Shown here piece after piece: positions 43,001 through 55,793 of a stretch of DNA of 64,000 nt. Source of the stretch: Caecitellus pseudoparvulus (lineage: Eukaryota > Bigyra: Bicosoecida); contig CBFFRQ010000032.1 in assembly GCA_965644315.1 (NCBI GenBank), positions 768,682-832,681 of the forward strand. Direction: 5' to 3'. The notes beneath the pieces are model-generated. The model was given only the letters and a program-made list of their open reading frames with translations. It made no database searches and had not been told where the DNA came from. Positions within the stretch are counted from its first letter, which is position 1. Every line of letters starts with the position of its first letter. Made by a program: the position numbers and the translations under genes.

Positions 43001-46000
43001 TGATGTTGCTGTACCCAGCAGCGGTGATGCTGACAACCTTGGGCCCAACAGTCGCAGGCGGCGTGTCACACTCCAACAGGTTGGAGGTGTTCAGTGACAG
43101 GCCCGTGCACTCCTGCTCTCCGATGAGCACCCGCAGAGGCAGGTCCAGAGAGGAGTGGCCGAAGTCTGCGCCCTGCAAGTGCCAGTTGCTCATACCAGTG
43201 GCGTCGGGTGTGTTGGGGCGGGAGGAACGCATGTACGGGGTGTTGAAGCTCTGCGTGGTGCTGACCGTGCCGGTGCCGTCCACATCCAGCACCAGCGGGT
43301 TGTCTCGCCCGAAACCAGGGTCCAGCTTGCAGAAGTAGTACTCGTGCGTGTAAGGCTCGGGCGTGTTGGACTTGAGCGGCGGGTCGGTGTCAAAGGGGTT
43401 CTCCCTGTGCAGGTACCACTGGCTCCACTGCGTCTCCATGTCGGATCGCCAAATGGTGCTGACATCCCGGCACGGCGCGAGGATGTCTGCGTTGTTGTCG
43501 TCCTTGGCCCCGTTCACGTTGGCCAGCACTCGCAGGCCGTCCACGTCGCCGTCTTCCTCGTCCAGCACCTTCACCACCAAGCGGGCCAAGTCTGCCACGT
43601 GTGCGTCAGCACCACCCACCCGGACGTTGTAGGAGAAGGACCCTGCAGCGCTGCTGAGCAGGCTCACCTGGTCCTCTGCAATGACGTTCTCGCGGCGGCC
43701 GAAGTTGGAGCCGAGCAGCTTCACAATGTAGCCCTTGGTGGGCCCAGTGGGGGGCTCCTGCCCCGTCACAACCGGCGGCATCACGGACACAGGCATGGGC
43801 AGCGTTACACGCTGGTTGCCGACATGCAGCACAACATTGCGAGGGGGGCCCTGCACATGCGGCGCGAGGAACTGGATGAAAGTGGAGTTGTGCGTCACCC
43901 ACACAGACCCGCGGTGCAGGGGGGCTGCCACTGCATCGCCCAGGTTGAAGGGGTCAGGGATCATGTAAGACAGGTGGCGGTCAGAGGGGGACTCCAGCAC
44001 CAACGCCTGCAGGTCACCCTGGGGCAAGCTCTCGGGCAGGAAGTTCTCGCCCGTGATGGTGACCAAGGTGCCTGCGCGAGTGGGCCACTGGGTGGGCCAC
44101 ATAGAGTGCACCAGCGGGGCGCCATAGTTGATGACGGCGGCAGGGTCGTTGGGAACAGAGTCCACTCCCACAGTCGTCACGTAGGCAACCAGTCCCTGCC
44201 CCACGCCTGGAGGCAAGAGGCAGGAAATGTTCGTGTGGTCTGTGACCAGCGTGACGGGTCCGCAGTTCACAATGCGGCTATCACCAGGAGCGCGGAACCA
44301 CACCGACAGCAGGCTTTCGTCATCGCCAAAGTTCACGCCCGTCACAAACACAACGCCACCATCCGTGCCAATCGTATCGGTGCCAGTGCTGGCTGCCTGC
44401 ACAGCGAGCACTCTGGGTTGCTCATAGCGCACATCGATGTAGTTCAGGTCGCCGGTGTAGCCACCGACACCAAAAGCCATGGTGTACACGCTGGCTGCGT
44501 TGCCAGCGGGCAGACGAAGCTGCTGGCTGGTGTGGCTGTGGGGCAGGGACACTGAGGCGGCCTTCAGGCAGATGTCACCAGGCCCGGGCGGCGTGTCACG
44601 AGGGCGCAGCAGGGCGAAGGACGTCACGCCGGAGCCAGCGCAGAAAGTGCCGCCGCTCGTGAAGCCGTCCTCGCCGAAATTGTCGCCAACAAGGGTCACG
44701 ATGCCACCAGCGGTGGGCAGGCGCACGCTGAGACGGCCAGCGGACGGGATGGTGTCCAGCGTCAAGTTCGCAGTGGACACTCCGGGGTAGTACAGACTCA
44801 CTGCGCCGTGGTCAGCCACAGAGAAAGGCGTGGACACGGTGCGAGGTGAGCCGATGGCGGCTCCCGATGCATCCACCATCATCGTCACTTGCGACACGGA
44901 GGGCTTAGCGTACAGAACTGGGCAGCCGCGCTGGTCGGTCATGCCTCCAGCCTTAATGTGCACCGTCACATCGCCACCTTGGCCCTCAGGAGGGTGGCAG
45001 CGGGTGAAGCAGATGCTCTGGCCGTCTTCCACGCCAATCACAGTCGTGGGACGGGAGTCGCTGGCATCCACCGGTGTGCACTCACGCGTGGTCTGGCTGG
45101 AAGACGCGAACGACGTGCTAGAGAAGCGGAGGGAGACAGACACATCACGGCTGCACAGCCCAGTACCAGTGATGTTGAGCACATCGCGGCCCGAGATGGG
45201 CAGCGTGTTGCCTGCTGTCTGCAGGTCCGCATCAAGCAGGCGAGCGCAGTCACCCTCGCGCAGTGCTGGTGCGATGTCGCGGAACAGGACGCTGCCCACC
45301 TGGTTGCCGATGGTCACTGTGAGGTTTCCCACTGGGGCTGCCGCCACCCAGAACACGACCTCAAAGGGGGTCCACTTGCGCACGCGGTCCCGGGGAATGG
45401 CGAAGCCCCAGTCTGGGTGTGCCTGGTCATAGCCAGTGTACGCAGGAAGAGAGCCCATGTAGTTGTTGTCGCGGTCAGTGCCCGGAGGTGGGTCGTGGTC
45501 GACAAAGATCTGCCCGCACAGCTCCAGGGGGCTGCTGGTTGACCGTGGCACAGAGAGACGGGGTGCGGAGTCACCACTCTCGATCGTGGCGCCGGCCAGG
45601 CCGGGAGGGGGCTGGCAGAAAGCGCCCGTGCCAGATCGCAGAGTGATCTCCAGCTGGCCAGGAGCAGTCTTGTTCGTGGACAGAGAGAAGTCAAAGCGGG
45701 TGAAGTCCGGAGCAGCGTAGGCAAAGGTCAAGTCGTTGGAGTACTTGGGCAGCGACAGCAGGTTCGACACACGCACAATGAGCCGGTGGCCGGAGCCATG
45801 GCCGCCTGGCTTTACAAACTCAATGACCTCCTTGTCCTCGGCGGCGTCATACCACATGTCGCTGGGGGGGATTTCCAGATCCCCGAACAGCACCGTGTGG
45901 TTCGCAAACTCGTCCAGGATGCCGAAGCCGCTTCCGACGATGCGGATGATCTCGCCGTCCGCAGCCGTTGAGCGCAGAGGGGCTGTGCCAGTGATGGTGC

Positions 46001-49000
46001 GGGACAGGGCCACGCTCTGCCCAGCTTCCGTGAGCCGGGAACCAGCATCCAGCCGGTCGATGTGAGGTGACTGGTAGTGGAACGCTGAATGGGACGTGGT
46101 GTGCTCGTTCACTTGGCCACGGATAGAGACAAACCAGTAGTATGGTCCGCCTGTGCTTGCCCGGGATGTGCACTCAATGCTGTCGTGGGACACCACGACA
46201 CAGTCCTTCACCTCATAGTAATCAGAGCCGAGCTGAGAGCTGGGGCCCATGCGCACCCAGTCAAGGAAGGCGTCAGTGATCAAAGGTACGTGGGCCATCT
46301 GGTACGCAAAGTCTGGGCCAAAGTTGGACCCATTCAGGATCAGGGACTGGCCACCTTGGGAGTGAGCAAGCACTCCGCCCGAGCTGAACGCTACACCAGT
46401 GTCCTTGAACATGAAATCCACCAGCGTGGGCGACTCGTAAGAGGTCGTGACGTCAGAGCTGAGCAAACCGTCGATGGTCAGCTCCCAGCGCAGGCCACTC
46501 CCGGCACCAGGACCAGTCATGCAGCTCACCTGGGTGTGAGCCACAGTCACGGAGCAGTTCACGGCCTGGAAAATGGGCGGGCAGCGCACCGTCGGGTCGG
46601 CACGGCAGAGCTTGCGCTGCTCCTCGTCCTGGTACTCCACCTTGTCGATGTTATCAGAGCCCAGGGGGCCAAAATGCTGGCCAGTGAGGATGACCTCCTG
46701 GCCACCCTGCGTGTCAGCATCTGACGCGCCAGCGCCAGTGTAGTTGGCGATGACGGGGACATGGTAGCTGTGGTTGGTCGGGAAGAGTCCGTTCTGGTTG
46801 ATGATGGGCTGGTCCACCACGGTCACAGCAAAGACCCAGTCCTTTCCAGTGCCGACGTTGGTGAGGCAGCGCACTTGGGCAGTGCTGACAGACACCGCAC
46901 AGCCCTGTGCAGTGAAGCGAGCAGGGTTGCTGGATGGCCCATACGTGACCTCAATGCGGGTGTCACGCGCGGCAGGCAACCACTGGCCGTCCAGGTAAAT
47001 GAGATCGCCGCCTTCCGTGCGAGCCTCATGCAAGGCTTCGCCTGAGATGGACGTGATGACCGGTGGTCGGTAATGCAGCGTCACATTGCGCCCCACCAGC
47101 AGCTCGCTCTGCTGCTGGGCGATGGTCACTTGCAAACTCAGGGCCTGGCCACCACCCACAACGGAGGTGCACCGAATCAGCTCATGGGGCACCACAACGC
47201 GGCAGGACGCCGCGGAGTACACGTACTCGCCAGTCTCGGCAACCGCCCCAGCGGGGGCGGAGGCGGACAGTGGAGCCCCCGTGTCTCCCATGGCGGTGGA
47301 CACCACAGCGCCGCCAGTGCCGAACAAACGGAAGTACCTCACAATGGGCACGAAAGCTGCGTCAGCTGACAGGTCTTCTCCAAAGTTGGAGCCTGAAACC
47401 ACGAACACGTCACCACCCTCAGCGTCTAACACTTGGTCGGGCACAGAGGTGGGGAAGTTGGAGAAGGGCACGAAAGAAGCAGCTCGCGACACGACTCGCA
47501 CACCAGTCACCTGAGGGGATCCGTACCGGCTGCCAGTGGCACCCTCCGTATAGACGGGAGACCACTTCGCAGAGGACGCGAGAGTCCAGCTCAGTTCCCC
47601 GCCCACACCGGGCGCCGTCGTGCAGGAAGCGGCGGTGAACGCCGTGGTCACGGTGCACGCCGTGGCGTGGAACTTATGCACCTTGCCAGCAGGTCCATAG
47701 GACACGAACACCTCCTCGCCCAAGTCGGGGAACTGCGTCCCCGTCAACACGACAGTTTCACCGCCTCGAGTGTTCATGCCGATGTGCGTTCCTGAGACGC
47801 CAGTGATGGTGGGGCGTCGGTACTGCCCAACATACCCACCGAGGCTAAGTGTGTCTGGCTCAGTGGCGCCGGGTAGGGTGACTCGCAACTCGAATGCGAG
47901 GTCGCCGGCTGCACCCGGAACGGTTGTGCAGTTGATCTGGGTGTTGGTCACAGTCTGAACGCAAGGGAAGACATATGACTCGGAGTAATCCACAGCAGGA
48001 TCAAATGTGCGCAGAGGGGGGCTGTCAGCAGGGCGCCGAGTCCCGGTGGCATGAAGCTCGATGACAGCGCCCGGGATGGAAACCATGCCCAGGTTGCTGC
48101 CCGTGAGTGTGAGAGTATCTCCGCCGTCGACGCTCAGGCTGTCGTACGGGCCCGTCATGCTGGATACGTGCACGTCATTGGTGTTGATGACGTTGATGTT
48201 CACGACGATGTCAAGGACCTCACCGCCACCGTCCATAAGACGCACACCCAAGTTGTAAGAAGGGTGCAACTCGTAGTCAAGCTCGGGCGCTGCGAGTTTG
48301 ATCAAGCCTTCAACGTCGGCGTTCGCCGTCTCAGCCTCGATGGACCAGACGTTGTCAGAGTTACCTGAAGTGATGGTGTAGTTCAGTGTGCCCCATCCGT
48401 TGAGGGTGTCGAGCACATCAGGGTCTCGGCCGGCCACGGTGGCGACCGTCACACCAAACTGCACGCGAGACACGTTGGCCGTGGCGAGAGGGGTGCCCTC
48501 GAACAAGGTCACGTCCCCATCCACGGTAGTCGTTGTGGACACACTTGCGCTGGGCTGCAGAGTCACTGTGGGGGCTTCGTTCTCGTCCACGATCTGGATG
48601 GCCATGGTCTGTGTATCATTCAGTCCGCCCTTGTCCTCGACGACAATGGTGAAGGTGTACCCCTGCACCTGCTCGTAGTCGATGGCAGCGCCAGCAGACA
48701 CCAAGGAGATCTGGCCACTCGTAGACAAATTAAACACGCCTGTGTTCAGGTTGGGGGAGGACCATGACTGGGTCTCCATGCCCGGGTCATCAGGGTCTGA
48801 GCGCGTGGCCTGTCCCACGATGTGGCTCGCAGCCGAGGTCTCGGGCAGCAGGAACGGGGTGGACGCGTCCACGATGGAGGGGGCCTCGTTGACATCCGTA
48901 ACGGTTACAGTCACAATGCTGAAGTTGGAGGCAGGCGTAGGGTTCGTGTCCGAAGCACGCACCGTCAGCACATACGTTTCGTCAGCCTCGTGATCCAGGG

Positions 49001-52000
49001 GCTGGGCAACTTCAATGGAGCCTTCGCACTCCACCACTCCACCCGGCAGCGAGCCACAAGTGGGCCCAGGGACAACCCGGAACGCGGCATTGCCGGTCTG
49101 CAAAGGGGATGTCTGTGACATGGTGAACACCAGGAACTCCGCTGGGTCGGCGTCTGAGGCACCCAGGGAGAGGGTCACAGGAGTTCCGACGGTGGCAGTC
49201 TCCGGAATGCTGAAGGCTTGCACTGGTGGGATGAGGACTGGCTGGTTGTCATCGAACATGGCAATGCTGAGCAGGGCAGTGTCGGTCAATCCCAGCGCGT
49301 CTGTGACAGTGACGGTGAAGTTGCACCATTCCGGGGAGGAAGTGCCCGTGAGGGGGTGCACCTCGTCAGTGCTCTGCACGAGGCCGGCCGGGCTCAGGGC
49401 ACTTGCACTGAAGACTGTGCTGCAATTCGCGTATGCACCTGGAGAACCCGTGCCTGTCGCGACCATGGTGTAGTTCAGGCTGTCCCCGGAAGCTGCGATG
49501 TCGACATCGGAGCCGAAAACAGAGCCCAGCACTGTGCCGCTGGGGGCACCCTCGATGGTACTGAAAGAGAAATCCTCCAACACTGGTGCCTCGTTCACGT
49601 TGGTGAGGTCCACAGTCACCTGCCCTTGCGAGGACAGGCCCCCGTCGTCCTGGATGATGATTGGGAAGGTCATGGAGCGAGTACCTTCGAAGTTGAAGCT
49701 GGCGTCGTCTCCGTCAGTGTCAACGCCGGCCGAGACGCTGGTCCTCAGGACACCGGCCGCGTCGATGGAGAAGAAAGCTGCACCCACAGTGTTGTTCGGG
49801 AAGGAGAAGGTGTGGTGAGTCGGTACCGTGTCGCCTGCATCCACATCAGTCCCGGACACAGGGCCCACGACATGCCCATCTCCAGTGTTTTCGGGGAAAG
49901 TGAACACCTGCCCAGAAGTGAGCACTGGGGCTTCGTTGACGTCTTGCACGTTGATGGTGATTGTGGTTGTCGAGGAGAGGGAACCATCGGTCACCCTCGC
50001 AGTCAGGGTGTGGCTGGGAATGGCCTCAAAGTTCAGGCGCTGCACAGCGGTGACGACGCCTGACGAAGAATCCACGCCAAAGAAGTCAGTTGCGCCACCA
50101 GTGAAGTCAAAGAACAGCAGGGGTGTCACGACTGTTGGGTCTCCGCCAGGCCCCACGTCCGGGTCAGACGCCTGCAATGCAGCGGCGAGCGCATGGGGAA
50201 TGCTCACCTCTTCATTCACCGTGAGGGTGGTGGGAGGATCGAACGCGGGCGCTTCGTTCACGTTCCGCACGGAAATGGTGATGACTGCGGTGTCACTGGC
50301 AGCGGGGTAGGTCTGAGGGTTCAAGCTGCGAGTGCTCATGTCCAGACCATTGTCAGTCACGCGCACCGTGAGCTCGTAGCGGGCGAGGGTCTCGAAGTCC
50401 ACCGAGTCAATGGTGTACACTTCGCCAACCATGGTGGACTCGAGGCCCGGGGCAGTTGCTGGGCGGATGCCAAACGGCATGCTGAACCCGGGGGGCACCC
50501 CCGTGAAGTTCGCCCCACCAGGCATGTTGCCAAACTTGTACCCCGCGATCTCCCACGACATGACAGTGCGCCCGATTGCACTTGCGTTGAACTCTTGGTC
50601 CTCGGCGAACACGTGGCCAACAATGGTGCCAGCTGGCACATTTTCGTTCACGGTCATGGTGCCGTCAGGGATGACGGGGGCATCGTTCACGTCCAAGATT
50701 TCAACGATGAACGGCTGCACGGAGCCCAGCTCCTGGCCATCAGCGATGCGCAGCTCCAAGGCCACGTCCGGGCTGTCCAGCGCTTCGAAGTTCAAGCTGG
50801 TCCCGCCAGCCAGGGAAATGACACCAGTTGAAGCGTGGATCTGGAAGCGGCTGCCGTCCTGCCCAGTGATGGAGAAGCGCTTCTCAAGCCAGGTGAGGTC
50901 AACTGCGTAGCGATCGGGGTCATCCACGGTGGGAGCGTTCGGGGTGACGGAGGCGCCTGTGGCAGAATTCTCCTCGATCCAGAAGCGGGAGCCAGGCGCC
51001 TGGGTGAAGAATGGCGCCTCGTTAATGTCCATGATGCGCACTGTGACTTCCGGGGATGGGTCCAAGCCACAGGGATTCGTGATGGCGTTGTCATTCACAT
51101 CCACCGTCAGAGTGAACATGGGCTCGGCCGAGCCTGGCGTAGAGTCACGCAACGCCTCGTAGTCGAAGTCTGAAGGAACTGTTGTGGCCACGCTCAGCTG
51201 CCCGGAGCAAGAGCCCATAGCAAAGACATCCGACAAGATGGCAGAGGCGGCGTTGGAGGTGATGCTGGTGATGTTGTACTGCACCTCATCAGCAATGTCT
51301 TCGTCTGTGACCACCACCGTGTGCAAGGCGCCGCCCACTGCTGTGGCCTTGGCTGGGTTCTCCTCCAGCTCGTACGGCACGAGGTTGTCCAGATTGTCTG
51401 TGCAGGGTGCCTCAGTGGTGGAGCTGCACAGCTTTGGGCAGTCGTTCTCATCCACGATGTCCACCTCAATGGTGCACGTGGAAGTGAAGGGTGTCAACCC
51501 CGTGTCTGTGTTACCAGGTGTAGTGGCTGTTACCTCGATGATGAACTTGTCGCACTGCTCAAAGTTGGGCACGGCGATGGGCGCGCTACCCCCGGAGTGA
51601 GTCACCTCCACGCGGCGGGGACCGGTCAATTCGTCAAGCAGAGCGCCGCTCAATGAACCTGGCGGGCAACCGGGTGCTGGATCGATTTTACGGGTGTAGG
51701 AGAACACCTCGGCAGCAGATCCTGAGTCGTACTGCTCCGCGCGAATGATCAGATCGGGGAAGGCCTGGTGCTCAGACCACATGACGTTTCCAGTGGCCTG
51801 TGTGACGCTGCCTGGCACATTTGTGCAGCCCTCCACCCACGTCACTCGCTTGTATCGAATGCCATCCACGCAGGATTCACCCTCTCCGCATTCCGCTTGC
51901 CCAGATCGCTGCTTCGGGTCGTCATTGGGACCGTCAGGGGTGGAATAGAAACCAGTGGACACTGGGGAAGTGCCTGTGCTTCCCGGTGGGCAGTATACAG

Positions 52001-54506
52001 TCGCAGGTTTGGACACTGCGGCGCCACACTGCACAGCAGTGGGCGTTGTGGAGCCAGCGGGGCAGATGAAGCCACCGTCACACTGGCCGGTGCACTGGTT
52101 GCTCGTGAGGGCCCGCTGGTCTCCGTACCGCCCAGCAGGGCACTGGTACCGCCGCCCGCCGGAGCAATAGAAGCCAGCCTCGCACTCTTCTTGGTCTGTG
52201 CGAGTAGTGGGTGTGTTGCCAGTAGAGTAGAAGCCATCGTTCACGGAGATGAAGGTGCCGGAGCCGGCAGGGCAAACCCGAGTCACAGCGCCACACTGCT
52301 GTTCCTCAGCAGAGTCAGACCCCGCAGGGCACATGTACCCTGCAGAGCACAGGCCAGCGCACAGGGAGCTGCTCTCGCCTGGGGTGCCGTACCGGCCAGC
52401 AGGGCAGGGAAGCTGCTGAGGGTTGGTGTTGATGGTGCCAGAGGGGCAGTAGTACCCTGCGTCGCACAGACCGCTGCACGCATCTGTCTGCTGCCCAGCG
52501 CTGTCACCATACCTGCCTGCGGGGCACTGGTTGGCGTTGGACGCAGTGGAGCCGGGAGGGCAGTAGTACCCCGCAATGCACTCGCCAGAGCAGACAGGGG
52601 AGGTCAGCCCCACGACAGCGCCATAACGCCCAGCTGGGCACAGGATGCAGTCAGCTGCGCTCTGAGCATTGCCGGAGGCTTGGTACCGCCCGAGGGGGCA
52701 GGCATTGCAGTTGGGGCCGGACAGGAAAGAGCCGGGGGGGCACGCATCAAAGAACTGGTATGTTCCCACGTTCACCCACAAGTCGCAAGAGGCGTAGTTG
52801 GACACCTCAACAGTGGCCTGGCGGGAAGTGGAAGGGTTGCCCTGGCTCAAGTCAGCCTCGTTGGGCATGGCGCAGATGACCCGGTTGCCGTTGTACTGCG
52901 TTAGCCACACGGCACGCACCAAAATGGTGTGTGTAGAGCCGGCGCCATTCGTGTACGAGAACTTGCACATCAGGTCCGGGCCTCGCAGGAAGTTGGAGCC
53001 GTCCAGCGTGAGAGCGGTGGCAGTAATAGACTCGCCGCTCTGAGGCCCCCAGGAGGAAATGGTGGGGGGGCTGGACAAACTGCTAGCCGCAGGGACGTAC
53101 AGGGAGATGGACTCGGGCGCTCCGACGCCCAGGGCATCGTCACGAGGCACGAGGGTGACACGGTGGCTGCCGGACTGGTCGGCTCGCGGGTTCCAGGTGA
53201 AGTCGTAGTACTTGACGTTGGAAGGCGTGGAGGTCTGAGGAGTGATGGTGGCACCCACCGGCAGATCGCCAGACGTCACTTGAACCTTGTCGCAAGTGTC
53301 GATGTAGTCAGCTGCGCCAAGGGTGAAGGTGGTGGTCTGCCCTGGGGGGAAACAAGAGGGCAGGCCTGTGCCAGCCACCCACGGAGAGGGCGGGATGAAC
53401 ACCGGCGCGGCGTTGTTCTCGCAGTTGCACGAGCCAGCACAGTTGGAGTTGGATGTGCAGACTTGGCAGCGGGGAGTGCACTTGCAGTACTTCTTAGGCT
53501 GCACGGTCTTCATGATGAAGTCCACGGTGATCTCGCTATATGAGTCGGAGATCTTGATCATGCCGCAGAAGAGGTAGTTCTGAGGGCTGGGCGGGTGGAA
53601 CACAACCACCCCGGACGTAGACCCCACCTGCCACACTGATGCACCAGCTTGGTGAGGAAGAGAGTCTGATGATGAGCCAGTCATGTCGGAAGCCGAGCCG
53701 AGGGAGTAGGTGAGGGGATCCACATCGTCGTCAGCTGCGCCCATCACCCACTCGTTGCGCTGCCCCGCGATGACCTCCTGGATGGGGATCTGGGACGTAA
53801 CAGGGGACGAGTTCTTCCACGTGTTGCTGCCGAAGCGGCGCAAGTCCACGGTTGTCGTCAAACGCCAGGACCGGTTGGCCATGTTGCGCAGACCACCAAT
53901 ACGGCAGCAGGAGCTGTACAGGCCGCTGTAGGGGCCCTGACCAGGGAACGTAAACACCGTTTCCCGAGTGGCAGTGAACCAGTCTTCAGCAGCATTGGTT
54001 TGCGTGATTGACTGCGCGGTGAGCGTTGGGTAAGCCAGGAGCCGTGAATGCAACGTGTGAGGTGTACCAGCGGAAATGCGCTGCACACACCATTGGCGAA
54101 AACGACACAGTTCCTGCACCAGAAAAGCTCATGCCGCCACCGATGTTGTTCGTTGTTGTACCTTGCTGGGCACCAAACCAGTTTCGCCTGCGAATGCCCG
54201 AGAGAGCGGCGCGAGGTTGTTGTCGAGCCCGTCAGCTCGAGCAGCAGCTCGCGCGCCACGCACCACGCCAGCATGACGTTGAAGCGGACCTGGATGTTGC
54301 TGGTTTGAGAGAAGGCACTGGGATTCACAGGCTTCCAGTTCACGTTGCCGTAGCTGCGATCGAGGCAAGCAGGGGGCCGAACGTGCAAGTCTCGCTGCCC
54401 GACGAGGTGGGCCACGGTCGGCAGGCTCGACGTACCGATAGTGAGACCCGAGGACGGGGCTCACTGCTGCCACAAGCAGCAGCAATGTTGAGAGGAGCCC
54501 CCTCAT
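40002..54506 (-). CDS. giant surface receptor: signal peptide, Cys-rich, cadherin, IPT/TIG, multi-TM, WW
   Basis: Exons 54436-54506, 54264-54353, 54091-54187 and 40002-54011 give 4,755 residues; the last exon alone is 14 kb. Introns are 76-82 nt. Residues 1-20 (MRGLLSTLLLLVAAVSPVLG) are a signal peptide. A lead region (SHYRYGNVNW...) precedes Cys-rich GCC2/ephrin-receptor-like repeats at about residues 508-806 (CPAGRYG, GYYCPxG). About nine cadherin repeats follow at about 920-2030, marked by DVNEAP-type linkers and DxD calcium ligands. Then come about eleven IPT/TIG domains to about 3,760 (GGxxLxLxGSNFG). A Cys-rich stalk leads to about eight membrane segments (about 4,010-4,460). The cytosolic tail is coiled, Ser-rich and holds a WW-like domain at about 4,685-4,714 (WTRMRNAEGSVWYYNNDTAE). 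It is probably an adhesion or recognition receptor at the cell or ciliary surface; the ligand is unknown. Confidence 0.9.
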
Positions 54507-55115
54507 AGTGTCTGCTGCCAGCTGCGAGCCACAAAGAGCTTGCTTCTGAGGCCAAGCACAGGGGGCGAGCAGCAAGTTGAAACGCTGGTGGAACTTGCGC
54601 GCTGGCACAGAACCACGTGCGCAGGTGATCTACAAGCAGCGAAAACGCCGCTGCGAGTAGTGTATACGTTAGCGTGTTCGAGGTAGACAGAGCTGTCAAG
54701 TTTTGATGAGCTACCCAGGTGTTCTGCAACATGGTCTTCGGCATGTGTGAGGGGGGTGCAGCTCGCAGAATCGAGGGGGGGTGTGCCTGGCCTTGGGCGA
54801 CGAACCACGGAAAGGGACCGAGCCAAGGCAGCCAGACACGTGTAAGGGGTGTACACATTCAGGGTGGTCCGGCTTGAGAGCTTCTGGCTTGCTCAACACG
54901 CTTGCAGGTGGCTGCCTGAGCAGACTTTGCAGTTCAGGCTCACAGGTCAAGGCTCGCAAGGCACAGGCACGAGGAGGGGCTCGATGCCCTGGTTGTTTCG
55001 CGTTGCAATATGGACACCTGAGAATACTGGCTTGCTGTGGCCTGGCGCCCTTGCATTGAGCGCTGCTGCTGGGCAGGCGAGCCGAGGCTCGTCACGGGCT
55101 TCACCATGGCCACCC
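54507..55115. promoter_or_regulatory. intergenic, promoter of the giant receptor gene
   Basis: About 600 bp upstream of the giant gene. Several short open frames occur on both strands, but none has a domain, a plausible splice pattern or protein-like composition. I see no repeat longer than about 8 bp. Confidence 0.4.
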
Positions 55116-55620
55116 TTAGCAAGGCGTGTACGCGCAGGCAGCTGCGCTGGGACATAGTTGGCTGTTATGGGGGCAGGCCCGGCACTGCAAGACTTCCCTT
55201 CTGTGGCTTTCTGCGTCGTGGATCTGAGAGGGGGCAAAGGCCCAGTGCCACACGTCGTCCCCTCCAGGAGGGGCCTTCCTACAAAAATACAAACTAAATC
55301 CAAGAAAGGCAGCCCTGAGGTAACCACCATCGAGAAGAGCTGCGAGACGCCCTGCCCACTTGGAATAGGAACCCCCGTTTGTGTGAGGAAGCGACGACTC
55401 ACGTGGCAGGAGGCGGATAGTCACCTGGCCGCCTGTTTCGCTGGCAGCCAAGCCACACACCTTGATACAAGTTGAAAGAGGCTGCCATCCGGGTCTGAAA
55501 TAATGGCGGCTCAATCCGGGGCTGTCGCGTCCAAGGCAGCGGCGAGCCTGCAACCAAGTTTGCGCCGAGACCACAAAGTACGGCTGCAAAGGCCTTTGCC
55601 AGCGCAACCGTGGCACCCAT
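55116..55620 (-). CDS. putative small membrane protein (127 aa), unknown
   Basis: Tentative exons 55461-55620 and 55116-55339 with a 121-nt GT...CAG intron. The product would begin MGATVALAKAFAAVLCGLGANL, a hydrophobic segment that could be a signal anchor or mitochondrial targeting helix. Near the join it reads NLYQALLDGGYLRAAFLGFSLYF, a second likely membrane helix, then a Cys-rich tail. The exon join is in frame and the splice sites resemble those of firm genes nearby. No family is recognised, and the Cys-rich tail may be out of the real frame. It could be a small organelle membrane subunit or not a gene at all. It is divergent from the ARM-repeat gene, with 173 bp between starts. Confidence 0.35.
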
Positions 55621-55793
55621 TCAGCACGCTCCTCCATCGCACAGAGGGAAGTTGGGCGACGTTCTCAGCTCTCTAAGCAGCGGCGAGAGAAAGCCATGAA
55701 GCGACGCCGCCAGTGCGTAGAGCTCCAAGTGTGGCCTTGGCAGGTGCACCAAATTCCGCAAGGTTGGCCACCTCTTTCCGCCACAGGGCTGCC

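Noticed and set aside
41238-44555. Several plus-strand frames of 250-466 codons opposite the giant gene
   Set aside because: They mirror the codon usage of the IPT and membrane part on the other strand (runs of Val/His/Gln/Arg) and contain no motif.
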